Assembly: GCF_023101165.1 (NCBI RefSeq) | Contig: NZ_CP078076.1 | Span: 1,488,001 to 1,552,000, forward strand | Direction of reading: 5' to 3' | DNA length: 64,000 nt | DNA from: Microbacterium sufflavum | GTDB taxonomy: Bacteria; Actinomycetota; Actinomycetes; Actinomycetales; Microbacteriaceae | Shown: piece after piece, positions 34,073-42,635 of the stretch | Layout of the letters: each line of letters starts with the position of its first letter | Position numbering within the stretch: position 1 is the first letter of the stretch | Notes under the pieces: generated by a model | What the model was told of the DNA's origin: nothing | The model's database searches: none | What the model saw: only the letters and a program-made list of their open reading frames with translations | Translations under genes and position numbers: made by a program

Positions 34073-37000
34073 TTGTCGAAACTCGCCATCCTCAGCCTGA
34101 AGAACCGCGCCCTCATCGCGCTCGTGACGATCGTCGCGGCCGTGTTCGGCGGGCTCGCGCTCACCAACCTCAAGCAGGAGCTGATCCCCTCGCTCGAGCT
34201 GCCCGCGCTCGTGGTCATGACGACGTACCCCGGCGCCTCGCCCGAGGTGGTCGAGAACGACGTCTCCACCCCGATCGAGTCCGCGATCCAGGGCGTGCCC
34301 GACCTGGAGTCGACCACCGCGACCAGCACGACCAATGCGTCGATCGTGCAGGCGATGTTCGCGTACGGGACGAACCTCGCCACGGCCGAACAGAAGATCC
34401 AGCAGGCGATCAACCGCATCTCCTCGCAGCTGCCGGAGGACGTCACGCCGCAGGTGCTGTCGGTGTCGATCGACGACTTCCCGGTGATCCAGGTGGCCGT
34501 GACCGGCTTCGACGACGCCGACAACGCGCAGGCCCAGCTCGAGAGCGTCGCCATCCCCGACCTGGAGGACGTGGACGGCGTCAACGCGGCCGAGATCGTC
34601 GGCGGGGTCGGCCAGCGCATCACCATCACGCCCGACGTGGGCCGCCTGGCCGCGGAGGGGCAGAGCACGCAGGCGATCAGCTCGGCCCTGCAGCAGAACG
34701 GCACGCTGTTCCCCGGCGGTGATATCACCGAGAACGGCGAGACGCTGACCGTGCAGACCGGGGCCAAGATCACCTCGGTCGACGAGATCGCCGCGCTGCC
34801 CCTCGTCGGCACCTCCCTCACGATCGGCGACGTCGCGACCGTCGCCCAGGCGTCCGACCCGGTCACCTCGATCTCCCGCGTGGACGGGAAGGATGCGCTG
34901 TCGATCTCGATCACCAAGCTGCCCGCCGCCAACACGGTCGAGGTGTCGCAGGGCGTGATCGCCGCGCTCGACGAGATCGGCAAGGCACTGCCCGACGCGG
35001 AGTTCACGGTCGTGTTCGACCAGGCGCCGTTCATCGTGCAGTCCATCGACACGCTCGCCACCGAGGGCCTGCTCGGCCTCGTGATGGCCGTGCTCGTGAT
35101 CCTCGTGTTCCTGCTCTCGGTGCGCTCGACCCTGGTCACGGCGATCTCGATCCCGACCTCCGTGCTCATCACGTTCATCGGGCTGCAGGCGTTCGGCTAC
35201 TCGCTCAACGTGCTGACCCTCGGGGCGCTGACGATCGCGATCGGCCGTGTGGTCGACGACTCGATCGTGGTGATCGAGAACATCAAGAGGCACTACGTCG
35301 GCGACGCCGACAAGGGCGATGCGATCCGGCTCGCGGTGCGGGAGGTCGCCGCGGCGATCACCGCGTCGACGATCACGACCGTGGCGGTGTTCCTGCCGAT
35401 CGTGTTCGTCGGCGACATGGTCGGCGAGCTGTTCCGGCCGTTCGCGATGACCGTGACCATCGCGATGGTGGCGTCGCTGCTGGTGGCGCTCACGATCGTG
35501 CCGGTGCTCGCGTACTGGTTCCTCAAGCCCGGCAAGCCGCTGCTCGACGAGCACGGGAACGCGATCGACCCCGAGCACCCCGACGCCCCGCCGACGGCGC
35601 TGCAGCGCGGCTACCGGCCGATCCTCGGCTGGACGCTGAAGCACTCCGGACTCACGGTGGTCCTCGCGGTGGTCGTGCTCGGCGCGACGCTCGCCGCTGC
35701 CCCGCTCATGAAGGTGAACTTCCTCAGCGACTCCGGGCAGAACACCATGACGGTGACGCAGGATCTCGGGCCGACCGCGAGCCTGGAGGCGAAGTCCGAC
35801 GCGGCAGCGCCCGTGGAGGAGGCGCTGCTCGACATCGACGGCATCGAGCACGTGCAGGCCTCGATCGGGTCGAGCGGCTCCGCCCTGCGCGACGCCTTCT
35901 CCGGCGGCGCCGGCATCACCTACTCGGTGCTCACCGACGGCGACGCCGACCAGGAGAAGCTGCGCGCCGAGGTGCAGGACGCGATCGACGGCCTCGGCGA
36001 CGAGGTCGGAGACGTCACCGTGGCCTCCTCCGCCGGCTTCGGCTCCAGCGACATCGAGATCACCGTCACCGCCTCGAACGGCGACGACCTCGCCACCGCC
36101 ACCTCGGCGCTGGTGGAGGAGCTCGACGGGCGCGACGGCATCGGCCAGGTGACCGACAACCTCGCCGAGGCGCTGCCCTACATCGCGGTCGTGGTCGACC
36201 GGGAGGCCGCGGCCCAGGTCGGGCTGTCGGAGGTCGCGGTGGGCTCGATCGTGTCGAACACCATGCGCCCGCAGCAGATCGGGTCGGTCGAGATCGACGA
36301 CACCGCTCTCACGGTGTACCTCGTGAACCCCGCGCCGCCGACGACCGTGGAGGCGCTGCAGCAGCTCGCCATCCCGACCGCCGCGGGCATCGTGCCCCTG
36401 CAGGACATCGCGACGGTCGAGCAGCGCAACGGCCCCACCTCGATCACGACCGAGCAGGGCCGCCGGACCGCGACGGTCACGGTCCCGCCCGCGTCGGACA
36501 ACCTCGCGGTGGCCACGCAGTCGGTGAGCGCCGCCATCGCCGCGGTCGACCTGCCCGACGGTGCTTCGGCCGAGGTCGGCGGTGTCGCCTCGCAGCAGGC
36601 CGACTCGTTCTCGCAGCTGGGTCTCGCGATGCTCGCGGCCATCCTGATCGTGTACGTGGTGATGGTCGCGACCTTCAAGTCGCTGCGCCAGCCGCTGCTG
36701 TTGCTCGTGTCGGTGCCGTTCGCGGCGACCGGCGCCATCCTGCTGCAGATCGTGACGGGCGTGCCCCTGGGCGTGGCCTCGCTGATCGGCGTGCTGATGC
36801 TGATCGGCATCGTGGTCACGAACGCGATCGTGCTGGTCGACCTCGTCAACCAGTACCGAGAGAAGGGGCTGTCGACCGCTGACGCGGTGATGGCGGGAGG
36901 CGAGAAGCGTCTGCGCCCCATCCTGATGACCGCGCTCGCCACGATCCTCGCGCTGACGCCGATGGCGCTCGGCATCACGGGTCACGGCGGGTTCATCTCG

Positions 37001-37282
37001 CAGCCGCTCGCGATCGTCGTGATCGGCGGACTCATCTCCTCGACCGTGCTCACGCTCATCGTGCTGCCGACGCTGTACAACCTCGTCGAGGGCGCGAAGG
37101 AGCGGCGCCGCGCACGGCGGGGCGACGGCGGCACGGGCGACGACGGTTCCGGCCCGGACGCCCCGGCGTCACCCGACGCGCCCACCGGAGCGGCCGCGCA
37201 GCCCGTCATCGCGGGAGCCACGGTCCACGCGGACGGCACGCCGGTCAGTCGCCGCGAGCTGCGCGATCACCACGGCGAGTAG
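34073..37282 (+). CDS. RND-family efflux transporter (HAE/AcrB-like)
   Basis: A 1069-residue proton-driven exporter of the AcrB-like superfamily with the duplicated layout of 12 helices and two large extracytoplasmic loops. Typical segments are LKQELIPSLELPALVVMTTYPGAS near the N-terminus and GRVVDDSIVVIENIKRHYV in helix 4, where the Asp pair relays protons. The protein ends in a Gly/Asp-rich tail. The start is TTG. Actinobacteria lack an outer membrane and no membrane-fusion partner is encoded here, so it probably acts alone. The substrate is unknown, perhaps a lipid or drug. Confidence 0.93.
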   Translation: MSKLAILSLKNRALIALVTIVAAVFGGLALTNLKQELIPSLELPALVVMTTYPGASPEVVENDVSTPIESAIQGVPDLESTTATSTTNASIVQAMFAYGTNLATAEQKIQQAINRISSQLPEDVTPQVLSVSIDDFPVIQVAVTGFDDADNAQAQLESVAIPDLEDVDGVNAAEIVGGVGQRITITPDVGRLAAEGQSTQAISSALQQNGTLFPGGDITENGETLTVQTGAKITSVDEIAALPLVGTSLTIGDVATVAQASDPVTSISRVDGKDALSISITKLPAANTVEVSQGVIAALDEIGKALPDAEFTVVFDQAPFIVQSIDTLATEGLLGLVMAVLVILVFLLSVRSTLVTAISIPTSVLITFIGLQAFGYSLNVLTLGALTIAIGRVVDDSIVVIENIKRHYVGDADKGDAIRLAVREVAAAITASTITTVAVFLPIVFVGDMVGELFRPFAMTVTIAMVASLLVALTIVPVLAYWFLKPGKPLLDEHGNAIDPEHPDAPPTALQRGYRPILGWTLKHSGLTVVLAVVVLGATLAAAPLMKVNFLSDSGQNTMTVTQDLGPTASLEAKSDAAAPVEEALLDIDGIEHVQASIGSSGSALRDAFSGGAGITYSVLTDGDADQEKLRAEVQDAIDGLGDEVGDVTVASSAGFGSSDIEITVTASNGDDLATATSALVEELDGRDGIGQVTDNLAEALPYIAVVVDREAAAQVGLSEVAVGSIVSNTMRPQQIGSVEIDDTALTVYLVNPAPPTTVEALQQLAIPTAAGIVPLQDIATVEQRNGPTSITTEQGRRTATVTVPPASDNLAVATQSVSAAIAAVDLPDGASAEVGGVASQQADSFSQLGLAMLAAILIVYVVMVATFKSLRQPLLLLVSVPFAATGAILLQIVTGVPLGVASLIGVLMLIGIVVTNAIVLVDLVNQYREKGLSTADAVMAGGEKRLRPILMTALATILALTPMALGITGHGGFISQPLAIVVIGGLISSTVLTLIVLPTLYNLVEGAKERRRARRGDGGTGDDGSGPDAPASPDAPTGAAAQPVIAGATVHADGTPVSRRELRDHHGE

Positions 37283-37302
37283 AGCGCACCACGACTCCGC
37301 GG

Positions 37303-37344
37303 AAGGGGCCCCGATGCACATCAGACGATGGGGATCGGGGCCCT
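37303..37344 (+). terminator. Hairpin terminator after RND gene
   Basis: AAGGGGCCCCGAT pairs with ATCGGGGCCCTT (one bulged base) around a 17-base loop, 20 bp past the stop codon. It also serves the convergent epimerase side. Confidence 0.65.
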
Positions 37345-37375
37345 TCGCGCGCGGATCGGAGGAGGTGCGTCGGCC

Positions 37376-38272
37376 TCAGCCGAACGTGATGCCCCACTCC
37401 AGCGTCCAGGTCTCACCCTGAGCCAGGCGGCGCAGCCCGATCCCGCTGTTGAACGCGTCAGCGGGGGCCGTCATCGGTTCGATCGCGACGGCGAGCGGCG
37501 TGCCGGGGTAGTTCCGCGCCGTGTACACCTGGGCGACGTCGAAGCCCTCGCCCTGCCACAGTGTGACGGTGCGGCCGTCGGGCGCGGTGAGGGTGTGGCG
37601 CACGCGGCCGTCGGCGTCGCGGTCGAGATCGGTCAGCCCGGTGTCGAGCGTCGCATCGCCCAGGCGCAGCCCCGTGCGCAGCGCCGGATCGGCGGGCCGG
37701 GTGCCGACCGGCAGCAGGCGGTCGTCGGTCTCGAAGGCGGTCTGCGCGGGAACCCGCAGCACCAGCTCGTGCGGGTCGACGTCGCCGATCGTGACGAACG
37801 GGTGCGTGCCGAGCGCGACCGGCGCCGCGGACTCCGACCAGTTCGTGATGGTGTGCGTGACCTCGATGCCGTCGGCGGTGAGCACGTAGGCGACCGAGGT
37901 CTCGAGCAGATACGGGTAACCCGTCTGCGGATACACCGTGGCGCGCAGGGTCGCCGCGGCGTCGGTCTGCTCGACCGCGTACGGCGTGAAGCGGAGCAGG
38001 CCGTGGCTGGCATTGGCCGTCTTGGGCTCGGAGACCGTGAGCTGGCGGACCGTGCCCTCGTCGTCCCAGCGGCCGTCGCGGATGCGGTTGGGCCAGGGGA
38101 CGAGCACGACGCCGGAGCACGACGGGGTGGGGGCGTCGAGCGGATACGGGGGCACGAGGTCGACCTCGCCGATGCGGAGGGAGCGCAGCGACGCGCCGAC
38201 CTGGGCGATCTGCGCTGTCACCTCGCCGAGTCCGAGGTGCACCTGGAGGCCGGTGGGGGAGACGGGGGTCAC
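37376..38272 (-). CDS. Aldose 1-epimerase family protein
   Basis: A 298-residue galactose-mutarotase-fold enzyme that interconverts alpha and beta anomers of aldoses. The conserved GVVLVPWPNRIRDGRW, NASHGLLR with the catalytic His region, LGTHPFV with the second His, and IEPMTAPADAFNSG with the catalytic Glu are all present. The GTG start has no ribosome site but TACGAT lies six bases upstream (leaderless). Alone on its strand; it may serve general sugar use, for example with the ABC system 5 kb away. Confidence 0.92.
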   Translation of the reverse strand: MTPVSPTGLQVHLGLGEVTAQIAQVGASLRSLRIGEVDLVPPYPLDAPTPSCSGVVLVPWPNRIRDGRWDDEGTVRQLTVSEPKTANASHGLLRFTPYAVEQTDAAATLRATVYPQTGYPYLLETSVAYVLTADGIEVTHTITNWSESAAPVALGTHPFVTIGDVDPHELVLRVPAQTAFETDDRLLPVGTRPADPALRTGLRLGDATLDTGLTDLDRDADGRVRHTLTAPDGRTVTLWQGEGFDVAQVYTARNYPGTPLAVAIEPMTAPADAFNSGIGLRRLAQGETWTLEWGITFG

Positions 38273-38278
38273 CCCGTC

Positions 38279-38284
38279 ATCGTA
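38279..38284 (-). promoter_or_regulatory. -10 box of leaderless aldose epimerase gene
   Basis: TACGAT on the minus strand, six bases before the GTG at 38272. Confidence 0.45.
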
Positions 38285-38343
38285 GTGGGGCGCGGGTCGC
38301 TCCCAGGGTCGGCCGGTACACTGGCATGGTCGGCTTCGGACAC

Positions 38344-38366
38344 CCGCGCAGGGCGCGGACGTTTTT
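38344..38366 (+). terminator. Terminator-like hairpin with T-tract in the helicase leader (possible attenuator)
   Basis: CCGCGC-AGG-GCGCGG followed by ACGTTTTT is a compact intrinsic-terminator shape on the plus strand. The gene upstream is divergent, so this element can only act on transcripts heading to the helicase. A candidate -10 (TACACT, 38317-38322) lies upstream. Confidence 0.5.
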
Positions 38367-38388
38367 CAGTGTGTGAAGTGTGAGTCCA

Positions 38389-38517
38389 GGGGCCGATGGT
38401 GAACGTCGATCGACGTGAATCAACCATCACAGGAATGGCCCCGGCCGCAGATCGTCCGGAACTCCGCATCCGTCGGAGTGCTCGCGCGCGTGCGCAGCGC
38501 TGTTCTCGTGCGAGAAC
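38389..38517 (+). promoter_or_regulatory. Structured 5' leader of the DEAD-box helicase (three hairpins)
   Basis: Hairpin 1 (38389-38442) stacks three helices: GGGGCC/GGCCCC, GATGGT/ACCATC and ACGTC/GACGT with a GATC loop. Hairpin 2 (38461-38479) is ACTCCG/CGGAGT. Hairpin 3 (38502-38517) is GTTCTC/GAGAAC with a GTGC loop and touches the ribosome site AGAAGGA. The 264-bp gap before the helicase holds no gene. Confidence 0.6.
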
Positions 38518-38537
38518 GCAGAAGGACACCCCCCCGC

Positions 38538-40805
38538 ATGCCCAAGAACAAGAAGCCCAAGGGCGGCCGCGCCGCCGCCAACTTCGAGCCGCGCTACGGC
38601 GCCAAGAAGACCTCTTTCCACGAGCGGCACCGCGGTGCGCCCGCGCGTGACGGTGCGCGCGACGAGCGCGGTACCAGGGCCGACGCGGGCGACCGCCGCT
38701 CGACCGCCGGCTACGACCGTCGCCCCGGCAGCCGCAGCCCCAACCACCGCGGGTACCGCCCGGAGGAGACCGAGTCGGGCGCGCCCAAGCGCCGCTGGAC
38801 CTCGCAGGAGCGCGCGGGCCGCGACGAGGCCCGCGGCATCCGCAACCGCGCCGAGTCCGGTCGCCGCGAGGCGCCGCATCGCCGTGACGACCGCGGCGGC
38901 CAGCGCCCCACCGGTCCCGGCACCTACCGCGACGACCGCGGTGCGGGCCGCTTCGACGACCGCCGTGACGACCGCGGCGGCCAGCAGCGTCAGGGCTTCC
39001 GCGACAACGACCACCGTGACGGCGGGCGCCCGCGGTTCGACGACCGCCGCGGCGACCGTCCCCGGTACGACCGCGACGACCGGGGCCGCTCGAACGACCG
39101 CGGCGACCGTCCCCGGTACGACCGCGACGACCGGGCCCGCTCGACCGACCGCGGCGACCGCCCCCGGTACGACCGCGACGACCGGGCCCGCTCGACCGAC
39201 CGCCGTGACGACCGCGGCGCCGGGCGGTTCGACGACCGTCGCGGCGACCGTCCGCGCTACGCCGACCGGGGTGCGGACCGCCCGCGGTTCGACCGCGACG
39301 AGCGTCCGCGCCGCGACGACCGCGACGACCGGGGCCGCTCGAACGACCGCGGTCCCTCGCGCCCCGAGCGCTCGTACGACGCCGACCGCGCCCGCCGGGC
39401 CTTCGACCGCGACCGCACGCAGCGCGCGTTCGACGGGGAGCGGGAGCGTCCCCGCGCCTCGACCGGTGGCGCCTACCGCACCGAGCGTCCGCGTCGGGAG
39501 GAGCGCCCCAGCCGCAGCGACTGGAACGCCAAGCCCAAGGACGTCTTCACCCCGGGCGCCGACGTGGTGCACGAGCGCCTCGAAGCGCAGGCCGTGCAGG
39601 CCGTCGAGGTCGAGAACGTGACCTTCGCCGACCTCGGGCTCGGCTCGAACATCACCGAGACGCTGAAGAACCTCGGCGCCGAGACGCCCTTCCCGATCCA
39701 GGCGGCCAGCATCCCGGCCGTGCTGGAGGGGCGCGACGTGCTCGCCCGCGGTCGCACCGGCTCCGGCAAGACCATCGCGTTCGGCGCGCCGCTCGTGGAG
39801 CGCGTGCTCCAGTCGCAGGCGGGCAAGCGCCGCGAGTTCGGTCGTGCCCCGCGCGCGATCATCCTCGCCCCGACGCGCGAGCTCGCGCTGCAGATCGACC
39901 GCACGATCCAGCCGATCGCCCGCAGCGTCGGACTGTTCACCACGCAGATCTACGGCGGTGTGCCGCAGGGCCGCCAGGTGGGTGCGCTGAAGAAGGGCGT
40001 CGACATCGTGATCGGCACGCCCGGACGCGTCGAGGACCTGATGAACCAGGGCAAGCTCGACCTGTCCGACTGCCGCATCGCGGTGCTGGACGAGGCCGAC
40101 CACATGTGCGAGCTCGGGTTCGTCGAGCCCGTGCAGCGCATCCTCCGCCGCACTGCCGTGGGCAGCCAGAAGCTGCTGTTCTCTGCGACGCTCGACCGCG
40201 AGGTCGCCGCGCTCGTCGACGAGTTCCTCGTGGACCCGGCCGTGTACGAGGTCGCCGGGGAGGACCAGGAGTCGAGCACGATCGAGCACCGGGTGCTCGT
40301 GATCGAGCACCGCGACAAGGCCGACATCCTCACGTCGCTCGTCGACCGCGAGGGCAAGACGCTCGTGTTCGCCCGCACCCGCGCCTACGCCGAGATGCTG
40401 GCGGAGCAGTTCGACGACGCCGGCATCCCGGCGGTGTCGCTGCACGGCGACCTGAACCAGGCCAAGCGCACGCGCAACCTCGAGAAGCTCACCTCGGGTC
40501 GCGTGAACGTGCTCGTGGCGACCGACGTCGCGGCGCGCGGCATCCACGTCGACGACATCGACCTGGTCGTGCAGGCCGACGCCCCCGACGAGTACAAGAC
40601 CTACCTGCACCGGTCGGGTCGCACGGGCCGCGCCGGTCGCTCGGGTCGCGTGGTGACGCTGATCACGCGTCAGCGCCAGCGTCGCATGAACGAGCTGCTG
40701 GAGCGTGCGGAGATCGAGGCGCCGTTCGAGAACGCCCGCCTGGACGACGACGTGATCGAGGAGATAGCCGGGCGTCAGCCGTCGACGGCCGACCTCACCG
40801 CCTGA
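38538..40805 (+). CDS. DEAD-box RNA helicase with long Arg/Asp-repeat N-terminal region
   Basis: A 755-residue ATP-dependent RNA helicase. Residues 1-355 form a disordered, charged region rich in RGD/DRDD motifs, including three 17-residue repeats. The core follows: Walker A GRTGSGKT at about 405-412, PTRELALQ, DEAD at 518-521, SAT, and motif VI HRSGRTGRAGRSG. Most such helicases carry the RG-rich tail at the C-terminus, so the N-terminal placement is unusual. The ATG at 38538 begins MPKNKKPKGGRAAANFEPRYG, with AAGGA upstream. It probably acts in RNA unwinding, ribosome assembly or cold adaptation. Confidence 0.93.
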   Translation: MPKNKKPKGGRAAANFEPRYGAKKTSFHERHRGAPARDGARDERGTRADAGDRRSTAGYDRRPGSRSPNHRGYRPEETESGAPKRRWTSQERAGRDEARGIRNRAESGRREAPHRRDDRGGQRPTGPGTYRDDRGAGRFDDRRDDRGGQQRQGFRDNDHRDGGRPRFDDRRGDRPRYDRDDRGRSNDRGDRPRYDRDDRARSTDRGDRPRYDRDDRARSTDRRDDRGAGRFDDRRGDRPRYADRGADRPRFDRDERPRRDDRDDRGRSNDRGPSRPERSYDADRARRAFDRDRTQRAFDGERERPRASTGGAYRTERPRREERPSRSDWNAKPKDVFTPGADVVHERLEAQAVQAVEVENVTFADLGLGSNITETLKNLGAETPFPIQAASIPAVLEGRDVLARGRTGSGKTIAFGAPLVERVLQSQAGKRREFGRAPRAIILAPTRELALQIDRTIQPIARSVGLFTTQIYGGVPQGRQVGALKKGVDIVIGTPGRVEDLMNQGKLDLSDCRIAVLDEADHMCELGFVEPVQRILRRTAVGSQKLLFSATLDREVAALVDEFLVDPAVYEVAGEDQESSTIEHRVLVIEHRDKADILTSLVDREGKTLVFARTRAYAEMLAEQFDDAGIPAVSLHGDLNQAKRTRNLEKLTSGRVNVLVATDVAARGIHVDDIDLVVQADAPDEYKTYLHRSGRTGRAGRSGRVVTLITRQRQRRMNELLERAEIEAPFENARLDDDVIEEIAGRQPSTADLTA
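39053..39205 (+). repeat. 51-bp coding tandem repeat, three copies
   Basis: Three units of 51 bp starting at 39053, 39104 and 39155 encode DRPRYDRDDRGRSNDRG with minor changes. It lies in the disordered arm of the helicase; near identity of the units suggests recent slippage or unequal exchange. Confidence 0.85.
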
Positions 40806-40818
40806 TCGCCTTCGGATC

Positions 40819-40855
40819 GGAAAGGCCCCGGAGACCTCGGTCTCCGGGGCCTTTC
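40819..40855. terminator. Strong terminator after the helicase gene
   Basis: A perfect stem beginning GGAAAGGCCCCGGAGAC and ending GTCTCCGGGGCCTTTCC, with a four-base CTCG loop, lies 13 bp after the stop codon. The TTTCC end gives a modest T-run. It also ends the convergent yaeQ gene. Confidence 0.9.
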
Positions 40856-40886
40856 CGCGCTTCGCACCCCGGCATCACCCGGGGTG

Positions 40887-41426
40887 TCAGCCGAGCTCGT
40901 GCTCGTGCAGCGCGGTCACCAGGCTCGTGCCGTTGAGGTCGAGGTAGAGCACGCGCTCCGTCACGGTGAGGGTCAGGGTGTTGCGGCGCTCCAGGTGCGG
41001 CGTCACGGTGTCGATGAACCCGGGGTCGAAGCTGTGGACGCGGATGTCCTCGGCGCGGTGGATGCGTTTGTCCGCCCACGGCGCCATCACCTTCGCGGGG
41101 TCGCGGTGCGTGTACACCACGGTGCGCTCGGCGAGACGGCTGGCGTGGTGCAGGCGCTCCGCGTCGGGCGCGCCGACCTCGATCCAGGTGACGATCCGCC
41201 CGGTGAGGTCGCGCACGAGCACCGCGGGCTCCTCGGTGTCGGACACGCTGCCGCCGAACGCGATGCCCTCGCCGAACTCGAGCCCGTACGCCAGCACCCG
41301 CGTGAGCATGTAGGCGTCGGTCTCGGAGGGATGCCGCGCCACCCGCAGCGAGTAGTCGTCGTAGACCCCGCGATCGGTGTCGGCGAGCTGCACGTCGAAC
41401 GTGTGGAGGGTGGAACCGATCGCCAT
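40887..41426 (-). CDS. YaeQ family protein
   Basis: A 179-residue member of the YaeQ family, whose fold resembles PD-(D/E)XK nucleases. Signature: ADTDRGVYDDYSLRVARHPSETDAYMLTRVLAYGLEF, which includes the family motif RHPSET. Function in bacteria is uncertain; the E. coli protein was noted for suppressing hemolysin transcription defects. Single gene. TAGGCT lies eight bases upstream of the ATG, so it may be leaderless. Confidence 0.92.
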   Translation of the reverse strand: MAIGSTLHTFDVQLADTDRGVYDDYSLRVARHPSETDAYMLTRVLAYGLEFGEGIAFGGSVSDTEEPAVLVRDLTGRIVTWIEVGAPDAERLHHASRLAERTVVYTHRDPAKVMAPWADKRIHRAEDIRVHSFDPGFIDTVTPHLERRNTLTLTVTERVLYLDLNGTSLVTALHEHELG

Positions 41427-41472
41427 GATCCCCGAGCCTACGCGGCCCCGGAGGCCCTCCCGACCGGACGGC

Positions 41473-42561
41473 TCAGAACAGCATCGGCTGCGGGGGTGTC
41501 GCGGCGGGCCCGGTCTGTCGGAAGGCGACCGTGCCGGCGGTCGGCGTGCTCGACGCGGTGTGCCCCTGCCCCGGCCGGAACCCGCGGCGGGGGTAGTCGT
41601 CTTCGTGCCGGGCGTCGAGGCCGTGCAGGCGGATGAGCGGTCGCACCCGCCGTGCCAGCCACTGGCGGTAGGGCTTGGGGGCTTCGACCGACGCGCCGGG
41701 GTACAGCCCGCGGTACGACGACACGAGGTCGGGGCGCGTGCGCTCGAGCCACTCGAAGAACCACGGCTTGACCCCCGGCCGCAGATGCAGCGCCCCGTAG
41801 ATGACGGTGCGTGCCCCCGACTCCTTGATGCGGCGGAGGCCGGTGTCGATCGCCTCCACCGAGTCGGTGAGGTGCGGCAGGATCGGCATGAGGAACACGG
41901 TCACGGGGAACCCGGCATCGGCCAGGGCGCGCACCGTGTCGAGCCGCGCCTGGGTGGTGGGCGCTCCCGGCTCGATCGCCTTCTGCAGGGCGTCGTCGTA
42001 CATCGCGATCGACATCTGCACGTCGACCGGCACCCGCTCGGCCGCCTTCACCAGCAGGGGGATGTCGCGGCGGATCAGCGTGCCCTTGGTGAGGATCGAG
42101 ATCGGCGTGCCCGAGGTCGCGAGCGCCTGGATGATGCCGGGCATGAGAGCGTAGCGGCCCTCCGCGCGCTGGTACGGATCGGTGTTCGTGCCGAGCGCCA
42201 CGGTCTCGTGGTTCCAGCTGCCCCGCCGCAGCTCTCGCTCCAGCACCTCGACCACGTTGACCTTGACCACGATCTGCGAGTCGAAGTCGGCGCCGCCGTC
42301 GAGGTCGAGGTACTCGTGCGTGCCGCGGGCGAAACAGTACGTGCAGGCATGAGAGCAGCCGCGGTAGGGGTTGATGGTCCAGGCGAACGGCATGCGCGAG
42401 GCGCCGGGCACGTGGTTGAGAGCCGACTTCGACAGCACCTCATGGAAGGTCATGCCCTCGAACGCCGGGGTCTTCACGGTGCGCAGCACGCCGCGGCGCT
42501 CCTCCAGCCCGGGCAGCGCCGCCTCGTCGACGTCGCCCAGCTTCTGCCCCTGCCACCGCAT
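41473..42561 (-). CDS. Rv2578c-type radical SAM protein
   Basis: A 362-residue radical S-adenosylmethionine enzyme. The cluster motif CSHACTYC provides Cys69, Cys73 and Cys76. RVPVDVQMSIAMYDDALQKA and DAGFPVTVFLMPILPHLTDS follow in the TIM-barrel core. It belongs to the family named after M. tuberculosis Rv2578c (distantly similar to spore photoproduct lyase-like SplB proteins). The reaction is unknown. The ATG at 42561 is used; the longer frame extends into the regulatory region. Upstream lies a TCGAAC half-site resembling a LexA site. Confidence 0.92.
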   Translation of the reverse strand: MRWQGQKLGDVDEAALPGLEERRGVLRTVKTPAFEGMTFHEVLSKSALNHVPGASRMPFAWTINPYRGCSHACTYCFARGTHEYLDLDGGADFDSQIVVKVNVVEVLERELRRGSWNHETVALGTNTDPYQRAEGRYALMPGIIQALATSGTPISILTKGTLIRRDIPLLVKAAERVPVDVQMSIAMYDDALQKAIEPGAPTTQARLDTVRALADAGFPVTVFLMPILPHLTDSVEAIDTGLRRIKESGARTVIYGALHLRPGVKPWFFEWLERTRPDLVSSYRGLYPGASVEAPKPYRQWLARRVRPLIRLHGLDARHEDDYPRRGFRPGQGHTASSTPTAGTVAFRQTGPAATPPQPMLF

Positions 42562-42564
42562 CCC

Positions 42565-42624
42565 CTCATTCGAACAGAAAGACGAAGAAAGCACAAGCGG
42601 GCATCGCAGAGATCTTCGAATGAG
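42565..42624. promoter_or_regulatory. Divergent regulatory region with 10-bp inverted repeat and LexA-like half-site
   Basis: CTCATTCGAA (42565-42574) and TTCGAATGAG (42615-42624) are exact inverted copies 40 bp apart, flanking the divergent starts. The left copy extends as TCGAACAGAAAGACGA (42570-42585), which matches nine of the twelve specified bases of the TCGAAC-N4-GTTCGA actinobacterial SOS box. The region is AT-rich for this genome. GAGAAT at 42624-42629, six bases before the VanY ATG, is a possible -10. Confidence 0.5.
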
Positions 42625-42635
42625 AGAATGAGGCA

